Assembly: GCA_039026955.1 (NCBI GenBank)
Contig: JBCCLH010000001.1
Location: 62,001-126,000 of the forward strand
Reading direction: 5' to 3'
Source of the DNA: Kordia sp039026955
Lineage (GTDB): Bacteria; Bacteroidota; Bacteroidia; Flavobacteriales; Flavobacteriaceae
DNA: 64,000 bases
The translations under genes were made by a program, and so were the position numbers. How positions within the stretch are numbered: the stretch's first letter is position 1; every line of letters begins with the position of its first letter. Positions 33,340 through 43,034 of the stretch are shown here, piece after piece. A model generated the notes under the pieces. The model ran no database searches. It was given only the letters and a program-made list of their open reading frames with translations, and was not told the DNA's origin.

Positions 33340-33981
33340 TCAATGTCTAAAAGCGTAGTTTACAATATTAGCGCCCATTTGCAAGGCTTTTAAGCGAACT
33401 TCATCGGAATCGTTGTGGATTTCTTTGTTTTCCCAACCGTCGCCCAAATCACTTTCAAAAGTAAATAACAAGACAAGTCTGTTCTCAAAAAATAAGCCTA
33501 GTGCTTGCGGACGCAAACCGTCGTGCTCATGAATTTTTGGCAATCCTTTCGGGAAGGAATACGGTTGTTTAAAAATAGGATGTGTTGCAGGAATCTCCCG
33601 TAATTCTTGATTTGGAAAGACTTTTTTAAGTTCTTTTCGAATGTATTGATTCATTCCATAATTATCGTCAATATGTAAAAAACCACCAGAAGTTAAGTAC
33701 TTACGAAGGTTTTCGGCATCATCATCTGAGAAGAACACATTGCCGTGTCCTGTCATGTGCACAAACGGAAACTGAAACAAATCGGTACTGCCAACTTCCA
33801 CTGTTTGTGGTTTGGATTTAATGGCTGTATTTATATTCTGATTGCAGAATTGTATCAAGTTGGGAATTGCGGTTGGATTTGAATACCAATCGCCACCACC
33901 GCTGTATTTTAAGATGGCAATTTCTTGTGATTGCACGAATGCAACACTCAATAAAAATAAAAATATCGTAAGCTTCTTCAT
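33340..33981 (-). CDS. Secreted DUF4159 protein
   Basis: 213 residues from ATG 33979-33981, chosen over an upstream ATG because it opens the signal peptide (KKLTIFLFLLSVAFVQSQ). The rest is a DUF4159 domain: LKYSGGGDWYSNPTAIPNL, FVHMTGHGNVFFSD, GGFLHIDDNYGMN and FTFESDLGDGWEN. It resembles the flavodoxin-like class I glutamine amidotransferase fold used in ThuA-like proteins, without a known reaction. First gene of the five-gene operon, with only 40 bases to the divergent DUF1223 gene, so promoters must overlap. Confidence 0.85.
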   Translation of the reverse strand: MKKLTIFLFLLSVAFVQSQEIAILKYSGGGDWYSNPTAIPNLIQFCNQNINTAIKSKPQTVEVGSTDLFQFPFVHMTGHGNVFFSDDDAENLRKYLTSGGFLHIDDNYGMNQYIRKELKKVFPNQELREIPATHPIFKQPYSFPKGLPKIHEHDGLRPQALGLFFENRLVLLFTFESDLGDGWENKEIHNDSDEVRLKALQMGANIVNYAFRH

Positions 33982-34021
33982 GTAAAATCGTCTTATGTAC
34001 TGCAAGGTAAACTTTCAAAAC

Positions 34022-34765
34022 ATGAAACGAAAATATTTAATAACACTTTCACTTTTTACACTCGTATTTTTAGCTTCTTTTACAGATTTGGCTGATAAAA
34101 AATACCAATCTGCCGTAGTTTTAGAGCTTTTTACATCGCAAGGTTGCTCTAGTTGTCCAAGTGCAGATGACTTGTTAGGGAAAGTAACGGAAACGGAAAA
34201 AAATCAGAATGTATTCGCGCTATCTTATCATGTCGATTACTGGAATTATATCGGTTGGAAAGATCCGTTTAGTAAAAAGAAATATACAGAAAGACAGCGC
34301 GCCTACGCACAAAAATTCAGAGACAATCAAATTTACACACCAGCAGTCGTTGTGAATGGTCAGGAACATTTTGTAGGTTCCAATCGTTCCAAAATGTATG
34401 CGAAAATTAAGGAATACAAAAACAAAGTTTCTTCTTATGCTATTTCGCTTGACGCGAAGAAAAAAACTTCAAATTCCTTTCAGTTCAACTACACAATAGA
34501 CGGAAACATTTCCAATACAAAAGCACGAATTGTATTAGCCATAAAAGAACGTACTACAAACGTAAAACGAGGCGAAAACGCTAGAAGAACCTTAAAAAAC
34601 TACAATATTGTGGTGGACGAAAATTATCTAAAAGAATTCAAAAAGACAGGAAATTACACAGTTAACTTTCCAGAAATTGTATCTGCAACAGATGAGTTGA
34701 TGGTGTTTTTAATTCTCGAAAATGATCAGCAGGATATTTTGAGTGCTTCTCGATTGGATATTTAG
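34022..34765 (+). CDS. DUF1223 thioredoxin-like secreted protein
   Basis: 247 residues from ATG 34022, the first Met of a signal peptide (KRKYLITLSLFTLVFLASF). DUF1223 features: VVLELFTSQGCSSCPSAD, with a CxxC pair at Cys42 and Cys45, followed by LSYHVDYWNYIGWKDPF, QIYTPAVVVNGQEHFVGS and a beta-rich C-terminal half. The family has a thioredoxin fold with a redox-active Cys pair; its substrate is unknown. Periplasmic. Divergent from the DUF4159 operon. Confidence 0.9.
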   Translation: MKRKYLITLSLFTLVFLASFTDLADKKYQSAVVLELFTSQGCSSCPSADDLLGKVTETEKNQNVFALSYHVDYWNYIGWKDPFSKKKYTERQRAYAQKFRDNQIYTPAVVVNGQEHFVGSNRSKMYAKIKEYKNKVSSYAISLDAKKKTSNSFQFNYTIDGNISNTKARIVLAIKERTTNVKRGENARRTLKNYNIVVDENYLKEFKKTGNYTVNFPEIVSATDELMVFLILENDQQDILSASRLDI

Positions 34766-34890
34766 ATTGTTAGTATCGCTTTCGCTTTTGGTATTTTGGT
34801 ATCGCTTTGCTGTTCATATTTTGGTAGTTTAGTAGGTGAGTTTGTGAGTTGTTTTGTCAAATAAACAAATCCATAAATTAACAGCAAAAA

Positions 34891-34985
34891 ATCGTCACTA
34901 CGAAGAGTTTACGACGTGGTAGTTTGTTTCTAATGAAAAACGAATTCTGTATGAAACAGATTGCTTCACTACGTTAATGACGTTT
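34891..34985. repeat. REP-like element E, copy 3 (approximate ends)
   Basis: Starts ATCGTCACTACGAAGAGTTT, contains GAAACAGATTGCTTCACTACG and ends TTAATGACGTTT. It lies in a 289-base gap that also has TATCGCTTTCGCTTTTGG-type and CACAAATC tandem units (34982-35020). Confidence 0.6.
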
Positions 34986-35054
34986 CAAAACAAATCCACA
35001 AATCCACAAATCCACAAATCCACGAATCCACAAAAAACAAAAAACAAAAAAACA

Positions 35055-35762
35055 TCAATCCTGATTCAAAAACGCCACCGAATGACACGCTACAATCGCA
35101 GCAGTTTCCGTACGTAAACGTGTGTCTCCTAAAGTGACAGGAATATAGTTGTTATCAAGTGCTAGCGCAATTTCTTTTGGAGAAAAATCACCTTCGGGAC
35201 CAATTAAAATTGTCACATCTTTTTGAGTTTTTAATGCTTGTTTGAGCGATTGCTTCTCATCTTTTTCGCAATGTGCGATAAACAATTGTTCGTTTGTATG
35301 ATTATTGATAAAATCTGAAAATGCCGTTAACGGTTGTAACGCTGGAAAATAAGCACTTAAAGATTGTTTGGTGGCTGATTGTATAATTTTTTCAAAACGT
35401 TCTGACTTAATCACTTTTCGCTCTGAGCGATCGCATAAAATAGGCGTAATTGTATCAATTCCAATTTCAGTCGCTTTCTCCAAAAACCATTCAAAACGAT
35501 CGTTCATCTTAGTTGGCGCAACGGCTATATGAAGTTTATAATTCTTAGGTTCTTGAAATTCATACGAAATCACTTCAACCATACAATTCTTCTGATCTGC
35601 CAAGATAATTTTTGCAGAAAATACATAGCCTTTTCCATTGGTAATCTGCAACACATCACCTTCCTTTTTTCGCAATACTCGCACGATATGCTTGCTTTCT
35701 TCTTTAGAAAACGTGTATTGTTTGGTGTCGGTCGTGAGTTTTGGTGTGTAGAAGAATTGCAT
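35055..35762 (-). CDS. rsmE: 16S rRNA (uracil1498-N3)-methyltransferase
   Basis: 235 residues from the ATG at 35760-35762; the upstream extension in the same frame reads through a repeat and is rejected. It opens MQFFYTPKL and has the RsmE PUA-like N-terminal domain (HIVRVLRKKEGDVLQITNGKG), then the SPOUT domain with KMNDRFEWFLEKATEIGID, LIGPEGDFSPKEI and VTLGDTRLRTETA, which carry the knot and SAM site. The enzyme methylates U1498 in the decoding region of the small ribosomal subunit. A REP-like repeat lies 25 bases before the start. Confidence 0.93.
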   Translation of the reverse strand: MQFFYTPKLTTDTKQYTFSKEESKHIVRVLRKKEGDVLQITNGKGYVFSAKIILADQKNCMVEVISYEFQEPKNYKLHIAVAPTKMNDRFEWFLEKATEIGIDTITPILCDRSERKVIKSERFEKIIQSATKQSLSAYFPALQPLTAFSDFINNHTNEQLFIAHCEKDEKQSLKQALKTQKDVTILIGPEGDFSPKEIALALDNNYIPVTLGDTRLRTETAAIVACHSVAFLNQD

Positions 35763-35787
35763 GTTTTTTATTTTGAATTTATATGTT

Positions 35788-35914
35788 TGATACGTCTTTG
35801 CGAGAATTTTCATTGAGCTTGTCGAAATAGAAAATTCGTGGCAATCTCATTCAAAGAAAACACAGACTATTCTTAGAATGAGATTACCGCGCTGTCGCTC
35901 GTAAAGACGAATCA
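35788..35914. repeat. REP-like element E, copy 4
   Basis: TGATACGTCTTTGCGAG at the left and CTCGTAAAGACGAATCA at the right are imperfect inverted repeats, with GGCAATCTCATTC / GAATGAGATTACC inside. A second, unrelated repeat (TTCTCGATACAATTTT.. / ..AAAATCACTCGAA) follows at 35937-36003. Confidence 0.68.
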
Positions 35915-36058
35915 TAGCTTTTATGATTTCAAAGCTGTTCTCGATACAATTTTCTGCATTTCGGCAAGCTCAATGACAGAAAATCACTCGAACTGACGTT
36001 TTGTGGTTGTAAATATAATTTGTTTCAAGATTCAAACCCAAAACCGAAAACCCAAGAC

Positions 36059-37081
36059 CTAAAACCTGAATCTCGAATTCGCCGTAACAGCTTCATCGGT
36101 AAAATCTTCTTGCAAATATTTCAAATACCCAACAATTCCTATCATGGCAGCATTATCGGTTGTGTAGGCAAACTTTGGAATGTGAGATGTCCAGCCGTAT
36201 TTGGTTTCGCCATCTTTTAATGCCTTTCGTATTGCAGAATTTGCGGAAACGCCACCGCCAATCGCAATGGTTTTGATTCCGGTTTGTTTGGATGCTTTTT
36301 TCAATTTGTCCAAAATAATATTGACAATCGTGTATTGGATAGACGCGCAAACGTCTTTTAAATTTTCTTCAATAAAATTTGGATTTTCCTTTGTCTGCTT
36401 TTGTACAAAATACAAAATCGCGGTTTTCAATCCTGAAAAACTGAAGTTCAAGCCTTCTACTTTTGGTTTTGGAAATTGAAAAGCTTTCGGATTTCCTTGA
36501 TTTGCCAATTTATCAATAATCGGTCCCGCAGGATAGGAAAGCCCTAAAATCTTTCCGCTTTTATCATATGCTTCGCCCACAGCATCGTCAATAGTTTCGC
36601 CGATGACTTCCATCTCAAAATGATCTTTTACGACTACGATTTGTGTATGTCCACCCGAAATCGTCATCGCTAAAAACGGAAATTCAGGAATGGTTTGTGC
36701 TTCATCTTCAATAAAATGTGCCAAAATATGCGCTTGCATGTGATTCACTTCAATCAGTGGAATATCCAATCCCAAAGCCAACGATTTTGCAAAGGAAGTT
36801 CCTACCAACAGTGATCCCATCAAACCTGGACCGCGCGTAAAAGCTATGGCACTTAGCTGTTTTTTGTCGATATTTGCATTAGCTAGTGCTTGATGCACGA
36901 CAGGAACAATATTTTGTTGATGTGCGCGTGAAGCCAACTCAGGAACGACACCGCCATATGCTTCGTGAATTTTTTGATTGGCAATAACATTCGACAATAC
37001 TTTATCGTTATGTAAAACAGCAGCTGAAGTATCGTCACAAGACGATTCAATAGCTAAAATATATACATCTTTTGTGCTCAT
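36059..37081 (-). CDS. tsaD: tRNA N6-threonylcarbamoyladenosine synthase subunit
   Basis: 340 residues, usual length. Motifs of the Kae1/TsaD ASKHA fold: AIESSCDDTSAAV at the N-terminus, PELASRAHQ, TRGPGLMGSLLVG, the metal-binding HMQAHILAH, AMTISGGHTQIV, and IAIGGGVSANS near the end. With TsaB/TsaE it moves threonylcarbamoyl from TC-AMP onto A37 of ANN-decoding tRNAs. Divergent from tamB across 110 bases. Confidence 0.97.
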   Translation of the reverse strand: MSTKDVYILAIESSCDDTSAAVLHNDKVLSNVIANQKIHEAYGGVVPELASRAHQQNIVPVVHQALANANIDKKQLSAIAFTRGPGLMGSLLVGTSFAKSLALGLDIPLIEVNHMQAHILAHFIEDEAQTIPEFPFLAMTISGGHTQIVVVKDHFEMEVIGETIDDAVGEAYDKSGKILGLSYPAGPIIDKLANQGNPKAFQFPKPKVEGLNFSFSGLKTAILYFVQKQTKENPNFIEENLKDVCASIQYTIVNIILDKLKKASKQTGIKTIAIGGGVSANSAIRKALKDGETKYGWTSHIPKFAYTTDNAAMIGIVGYLKYLQEDFTDEAVTANSRFRF

Positions 37082-37191
37082 AAAATTTTAAAAGGCATAA
37101 AAATTGATACAAAGTGGTATAAAAGTCACAAAGATATGCTAAACATGGTGTTTTGTAATATTTTTTTTGTGAATTTGCAGTATCTAATCAA

Positions 37192-40100
37192 GTGAAAACT
37201 CAAAATAAAAATATCATTAAAAAAGTCTGGAAAGTACTCAAACGCGTACTCATGGCGATTGTATTGCTATTTTTATTAGTGTTGATTCTTTTTTCGATTC
37301 CTGCCGTACAGACTGCTGTTGGGAAAAAAGCGACCAACTGGTTGAATGAAAAGTATCAAACCAACATCAATATTGATCGTATTGGGTTAAAGTGGAATGG
37401 CGATATTTCGTTGAAAGATATTTATATTGAAGATTACCTGAAAGACACTTTAATCCACATCAATGCGCTTGAAACTTCTATTTTAAGCTTTAACAATGCA
37501 CTGAATAGTAAACTCGAATTTGGTACGGTTACGATTGATGGTTTGACGTTGAATATCAACACTGAAAAAGATTCTGTTGATAGCACGTTAGATGTATTTA
37601 TTGCCAAATTAGATTCTGGACCTCCAAGTACCGAACCTTCCAACTTTTTATTGACGAGTTCGAAATTAAAACTAGAAAATAGCAAATTCAGATTTGTAGA
37701 TAACAACAATAGAACGCCAAAAATTATTGATTTTATTGAGCTTTCAGGAAATGTATATAATTTTGAAGTCAGAGGTCCCAATGTACATGGCGATGTGGAA
37801 AACTTGACGTATTTAGATGTGCATGGACTGCGAGTCAACGAAATGAATACCAGTTTTGACTACACACTGACGCAAATGCGCTTTGACAATTTGGAGATTA
37901 AAACGGACAATTCATATCTCAATGGTTTTGTCGTCTTTGATTATGAACGAAAGGATTTTGCGCAGTTTTTAGACAAAGTGAAAGTCACTGCAAAATTCAC
38001 CGATTCTGAAATTGATTTTAGCGAGCTGAATTATTTTTATGATGAATTCGGCAATAAAAAGGGAAAATTAAGCACTGAAATCACAGGTGTTTTGAATGAT
38101 TTCACCACAAAAGACTTCGATTTCAAATCGCCAAGTACGGTGATCAAAGGAAACATACAATACAAGAACTTATTCAATTCGAGTCGTGAGTTTTTTATGA
38201 AAGGTGATTTCAATCGTTTTTCATCCAATAATTACCAACTTACTACGATGCTCCCAAAAATTCTGGGAGAAAATTTACCTTCTTCCTTAAATCGTTTGGG
38301 ACAATTTAATATGAATGGTGTGGTGGAAATTACTGAAAACATCATTGATGCCGAAGTAAATATTTCAACCGAAATAGGAAACACTGAGTTGGCAATCAAT
38401 ATCGCAGATGTAAGTGATCGTGAAAATGCTTTGTATATAGGAGATATTAAACTAGATAACTTTGATTTAGGCGTGTATATAAATGATCCCTTACTAGGAA
38501 CTATTTCTTCTAATTTGTACGTAGATGGAAAAGGATTTACCACAGAAAGTCTTAATACAGAAGTAGTTGGAGCAATCACTAATTTGAATTATAACAATTA
38601 CACATATACAAACCTGAATGTTTCTGGTGTGTTAAAAGATCAATTGTTTGACGGACATTTAGTATCAAACGATCCCAATGCTGACTTTGACTTTCAAGGA
38701 TTGGCAAACTTTGCAGGTGACGTAAATGAGTTTAGATTTAAAGCGTCCATCAATACACTCAATTTAAATAAAATCAACTTTGTACAACGCGACAGAATAT
38801 CGATTCTAAAAGGCGATATGGTGCTGGATTTGGTAGGAAACACCATTGATGACATGGCAGGTGATATCTTTTTTAAGAAAATATCATACACCAATCAGAA
38901 TGCTACCTATGGATTCGAAAATTTTAGTATACATTCTGAATTCAATGAAGACATCCGAACACTCACGGTAGATTCTCCCGACATTATCGGCGGAACGGTT
39001 ACAGGTCGTTTTCACTTTGATGAAGTGCTAGATTTAGTGCAAAACTCTGTGGGAAGCATTTATGCGAATTATAGACCGATTGAAGTGCTTCCAAATCAAT
39101 ACTTAAACTTCAATTTCAAAATTTACAACAAAATTGTTGATGTCTTTCTGCCTGATGTAGAATTGTCTAAAAATACATGGCTGCGCGGAAGTATTATTGG
39201 CGATGAAAATAAATTCAATCTTACATTTAAAACGCCTCAAATCATAGCGTATGACAACACGATTGACAATGTAGAGCTGATTATTGATAATAAAAACCCA
39301 GTCTTCAATACGTACATAGAAGTTGCCAATGTAGACACCAAATGGTACGATGCGCAGGAGTTTAGTTTGATCAACAAAACCTTGAACGATACGCTATTCT
39401 TTAAAACGGAATTTAAAGGCGGAAAAGGCTTGGATGACAATTACAACTTAAGTTTTTATCACACGATTGACAGTTTAAACAAATCGGTAGTGGGACTCAA
39501 AAAATCGGATGTTTCTTTCCGTGGGAACAAATGGTTTGTCAACGCGCAAAACGATCGTAAAAACCGATTTATCTTCGATAAAAACCTCGATTCCATTTTC
39601 ATTGAAAAAATCGTGATGAGTCACAAAGACGAAGAAATTGATTTAGAAGGTGAATTGCTAGGTGAAAACAACAAAAGTATCAAGCTTCAGTTTATAAATG
39701 TTGGTTTGGAAAAGATTACGCCTTCTATTGATAGCATTCGCTTGGGCGGAAAGGTCAATGGAAAATTAGACATTAAGCAGATTAACGGCGGTTATGTGCC
39801 AAAATCGAATCTGGGCATTGCCAATTTGGAAGTAAACGACAAATTACTTGGCGATTTAACGGCAGATATAACAGGAGATGAACTATTGGAGCAATTCAAT
39901 GTGGATGTCAAACTTGTCAATGAAACCTTGGAATCGCTGACAGCAGTCGGTTATATCAACGTAGCAAACAATGTCAATACGATTGATGTGGATGCCACGA
40001 TTGACCGATTTGATATATCACCCTTTAGTCCGTTGGGAGAAGACGTCATCACCGACATTCGCGGATTGATTTCAGGGAATGCGGAAGTCGTCGGAAACCT

Positions 40101-41739
40101 CAGCAATCCGTCGATAAATGGGCAATTGAGCATGCTCGCAGGCGGAATGTACATTCCGTATCTCAATGTGGATTTGGATTTGGCGAACAGTTCCATCATC
40201 AAACTATACGATCAAACATTTGAATTTGCTGATGTTACCGTTTTAGACACGCAAGATTACACTAAAGCACAACTCAACGGAACCATTACACATACGTCTT
40301 TTGACGATTGGCAATTAGGATTACAATTGACAACCGATCGTCTATTAGTCTTAAATACAGAAGAAGACGAAGAGGAAGAAACCTTGTATTACGGAACGGC
40401 ATATATCAGTGGTGAAGCATTCTTGACAGGGCCAACCGATCAATTGACAATTAGCGTTAACGGAACTACGGAAAAAGGAACTTCTTTAAAAATTCCGATC
40501 AGTGATGTGGCTTCTGTGGGAGATGCGTCGTTTATAAAATTTGTGACCAAAGAAGAATTCTACGATCCAAAAATACAAGCCGCAAATGCGCTAGATGATA
40601 TCAGTGGACTGGAATTAGCCTTTGAATTGGATGTAACACCAGATGCAGAAGTTGAAATTGTGGTGGACAAAAAAGCAGGAAGTAGTATCCGTGGAAGTGG
40701 TTTTGGTAGTTTATTAATGGAAATCAACACGAACGGAAAGTTCAATATGTATGGTGACTTTATCACCTATCAAGGAAAATACAACTTCAAATATCGTGGA
40801 ATCATCAACAAAGAATTTATCCTAAAACCAGATGGAACCATTACGTGGGACGGCGATCCGTTCAAAGCACAATTGAATGTAGAAGCTGTATACAAATTAC
40901 AAGCCAATCCAGATGTCTTGCTTGATACACCAACGTACAACAAGAAAATTCCAGTAGAAGTTGGTATTCGACTTACGGGAGATTTGATGCAGCCTGAACC
41001 GTTATTCAATATCACGTTTCCAACTACGCAAGGTGTCGCAGAATCAGAATTGACCGATTTCTTACTAAATGACGATGACAGACGCCGATTGCAAGCCTTA
41101 TCCTTACTTTCACAAGGACGTTTTGTCAATAGTGTTAACATCAATCAAAATGCCTTGACAGGAAACCTCATCGAAACGGCTACGGGCATTGTAAACGATG
41201 CGTTGTCGGGAGATGGAAATGGAAAGTTAGATATTGGTTTTAACTACAGTCAGGCAGATCGTTCCTTAAACTTAGACACCGCCGATCAATTGGGATTGGA
41301 AGTGAGAAGTCAAATCAGCGATAAAATCACCTTCAACGGACAAATTGGAGTGCCTGTGGGCGGCGTTACGCAAACTGCGATTGTAGGAGATGCAGAAATC
41401 GAAATTTCTTTAAATGAAGATCGTACACTCACCGCAAAAATCTTCAACCGACAAAATCAAATACAATATGTAGGCGAAATCGAAGGATTCACACAAGGTG
41501 TCGGATTGTCCTATCAAGTAGATTTTGATACATTGAAAGAATTGGTCGATAAAGTCTTCAAAGGAAAAAAGAAAATGGCGCAAGAGCAGCAGCAAAAACA
41601 ACAACAAGAAGATGCACAAGCTGGTGACGGAATTGTTACGTTTTCTTCTAAAAAAGCACTTCAAAAAGGATCCAAAAAAGAAGCGGAAGCAAAAGACAAA
41701 AAACAAGCGCCAGAAGCTGAAAAGGAAAAAGGAAAGTAG
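37192..41739 (+). CDS. tamB: TamB-like translocation/assembly module (DUF490)
   Basis: 1515 residues from a GTG; the next in-frame ATG would cut into the N-terminal anchor. A basic stretch and one membrane span (about 15-38) lead to a very long beta-rich, repetitive periplasmic region of AsmA/TamB type. The C-terminal DUF490 domain (about 1120-1450) shows GKYNFKYRGIINKEFILKPDGTITW, then LTGDLMQPEPLFNITFPT and DRRRLQALSLLSQGRF. The last 70 residues are Gln/Lys/Glu-rich and of low complexity. TamB bridges inner and outer membranes and is linked to outer-membrane protein insertion and phospholipid transport; the TamA partner is not next to it here. Position and size agree with Bacteroidota orthologues, often beside tsaD. 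Confidence 0.93.
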   Translation: MKTQNKNIIKKVWKVLKRVLMAIVLLFLLVLILFSIPAVQTAVGKKATNWLNEKYQTNINIDRIGLKWNGDISLKDIYIEDYLKDTLIHINALETSILSFNNALNSKLEFGTVTIDGLTLNINTEKDSVDSTLDVFIAKLDSGPPSTEPSNFLLTSSKLKLENSKFRFVDNNNRTPKIIDFIELSGNVYNFEVRGPNVHGDVENLTYLDVHGLRVNEMNTSFDYTLTQMRFDNLEIKTDNSYLNGFVVFDYERKDFAQFLDKVKVTAKFTDSEIDFSELNYFYDEFGNKKGKLSTEITGVLNDFTTKDFDFKSPSTVIKGNIQYKNLFNSSREFFMKGDFNRFSSNNYQLTTMLPKILGENLPSSLNRLGQFNMNGVVEITENIIDAEVNISTEIGNTELAINIADVSDRENALYIGDIKLDNFDLGVYINDPLLGTISSNLYVDGKGFTTESLNTEVVGAITNLNYNNYTYTNLNVSGVLKDQLFDGHLVSNDPNADFDFQGLANFAGDVNEFRFKASINTLNLNKINFVQRDRISILKGDMVLDLVGNTIDDMAGDIFFKKISYTNQNATYGFENFSIHSEFNEDIRTLTVDSPDIIGGTVTGRFHFDEVLDLVQNSVGSIYANYRPIEVLPNQYLNFNFKIYNKIVDVFLPDVELSKNTWLRGSIIGDENKFNLTFKTPQIIAYDNTIDNVELIIDNKNPVFNTYIEVANVDTKWYDAQEFSLINKTLNDTLFFKTEFKGGKGLDDNYNLSFYHTIDSLNKSVVGLKKSDVSFRGNKWFVNAQNDRKNRFIFDKNLDSIFIEKIVMSHKDEEIDLEGELLGENNKSIKLQFINVGLEKITPSIDSIRLGGKVNGKLDIKQINGGYVPKSNLGIANLEVNDKLLGDLTADITGDELLEQFNVDVKLVNETLESLTAVGYINVANNVNTIDVDATIDRFDISPFSPLGEDVITDIRGLISGNAEVVGNLSNPSINGQLSMLAGGMYIPYLNVDLDLANSSIIKLYDQTFEFADVTVLDTQDYTKAQLNGTITHTSFDDWQLGLQLTTDRLLVLNTEEDEEEETLYYGTAYISGEAFLTGPTDQLTISVNGTTEKGTSLKIPISDVASVGDASFIKFVTKEEFYDPKIQAANALDDISGLELAFELDVTPDAEVEIVVDKKAGSSIRGSGFGSLLMEINTNGKFNMYGDFITYQGKYNFKYRGIINKEFILKPDGTITWDGDPFKAQLNVEAVYKLQANPDVLLDTPTYNKKIPVEVGIRLTGDLMQPEPLFNITFPTTQGVAESELTDFLLNDDDRRRLQALSLLSQGRFVNSVNINQNALTGNLIETATGIVNDALSGDGNGKLDIGFNYSQADRSLNLDTADQLGLEVRSQISDKITFNGQIGVPVGGVTQTAIVGDAEIEISLNEDRTLTAKIFNRQNQIQYVGEIEGFTQGVGLSYQVDFDTLKELVDKVFKGKKKMAQEQQQKQQQEDAQAGDGIVTFSSKKALQKGSKKEAEAKDKKQAPEAEKEKGK

Positions 41740-41921
41740 TCGTTTTATCACTTTCCAAAATCAAGTCAATTTCCGTACAAATTCACACTAAAAATTAGCG
41801 ACAAAAACAGTCGATTTACACCAGAAAAAAAGTTGATAAATCACCTCATTTTCAAACTTTAAAAACTTGAGAATTCGAGAAAAAAAGAGGTCTCAAACGT
41901 TAAAATTCTGAGAACTTATTA

Positions 41922-41937
41922 ACGAAAACGTTTGAAA
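41922..41937 (+). promoter_or_regulatory. Operator-like element upstream of pfkA
   Basis: ACGAAAACGTTTGAAA, 83 bases before the pfkA start codon. The identical 16-mer, in the same orientation to the gene, is found 81 bases before sdaA. The AAACGTTT core is palindromic, like LacI/GntR-type sites. A second partial site TCAAACGTT lies at 41893-41901. Confidence 0.55.
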
Positions 41938-42020
41938 TTTTAAGACAATGTAAAATTCGTGTGAAGTGTGCTAAAAAATCAAAATAAGTTTCCTAGCTTT
42001 ACTATTCTAATTAAAATTGC

Positions 42021-43007
42021 ATGCAACATAACATCAAAAAAATAGGCGTAATGACCTCTGGAGGAGATGCTCCAGGAATGAATGCTGCCATCAGAGCTGT
42101 CGCTAGAGCTTGCTCATATTATAATGTAAAATGTGTAGGCTATTACCGCGGTTATCAAGGAATGATTGAGGACGATAAACTAGAACTCACGGCACGTAGT
42201 GTGAAAAATATTGTGAGCAAAGGTGGAACGATTTTGAAATCGGCACGTTCTATGGAATTCAAAACGGAAGAAGGACGTAAAAAAGCATACGAAAATCTTG
42301 TAGAAGAAGGTGTAGACGCGATGGTGCTTATCGGTGGAGACGGAACGTTTACAGGAGGAATGATTTTCAGTAAAGAATACGACATTCCTGTAATTGGTGT
42401 TCCTGGAACAATTGATAATGATATCTACGGAACAAAATTCACTATTGGATACGATACAGCTTTAAATACAGTCGTAGAAGCGATTGATAAAATTCGTGAT
42501 ACAGCCAGTTCACACAACCGATTATTCTTCGTAGAAGTCATGGGACGTGATGCTGGATTTATCGCTCTAAACGCAGGTGTTGGCGCAGGAGCAGAGGAGA
42601 TTTTAATTCCTGAAGAGGATTTAGGATTGGATCGTTTGCTAGAATCGTTACAACGCAGTCGCCGCAGTGGAAAATCATCCAGTATTGTGGTGGTTTCTGA
42701 AGGTGATAAAATAGGTAAAAACGTATTTGAATTGGCAGAATATGTAACAGAAAATTTACCAGACTATGAAGCGCGTGTTTCTGTATTAGGACACATGCAA
42801 CGCGGTGGAAAGCCGACGTGTTTCGACAGAGTATTGGCGAGTAGAATGGGCGTAAAAGCGGTAGAATTAATCTTAGATGGACAATCGAATGTCATGGTTG
42901 GAATCTCAGACAACAAAATGCAAGTCACAAGCATCGAAAAAGCCGTAAAAGGAGAACATAACATCAATAAAGAATTATTAAGAATATCTGATATCTTATC
43001 AGTATAA
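42021..43007 (+). CDS. pfkA: ATP-dependent 6-phosphofructokinase
   Basis: 328 residues. Full group A PFK signature: TSGGDAPGMNAAIRA (ATP loop), IGGDGTFTGG, PGTIDNDIYGT with the catalytic Asp, VEVMGRDAGFIAL and LGHMQRGG. The Gly residues in GGDG and in GTIDND mark ATP, not pyrophosphate, as phosphoryl donor. It makes fructose 1,6-bisphosphate, the committed glycolytic step. The gap gene follows 27 bases downstream, so both are likely one operon. Confidence 0.97.
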   Translation: MQHNIKKIGVMTSGGDAPGMNAAIRAVARACSYYNVKCVGYYRGYQGMIEDDKLELTARSVKNIVSKGGTILKSARSMEFKTEEGRKKAYENLVEEGVDAMVLIGGDGTFTGGMIFSKEYDIPVIGVPGTIDNDIYGTKFTIGYDTALNTVVEAIDKIRDTASSHNRLFFVEVMGRDAGFIALNAGVGAGAEEILIPEEDLGLDRLLESLQRSRRSGKSSSIVVVSEGDKIGKNVFELAEYVTENLPDYEARVSVLGHMQRGGKPTCFDRVLASRMGVKAVELILDGQSNVMVGISDNKMQVTSIEKAVKGEHNINKELLRISDILSV

Positions 43008-43034
43008 ACAAATAGTAAGCAAAAAGGAAAACAA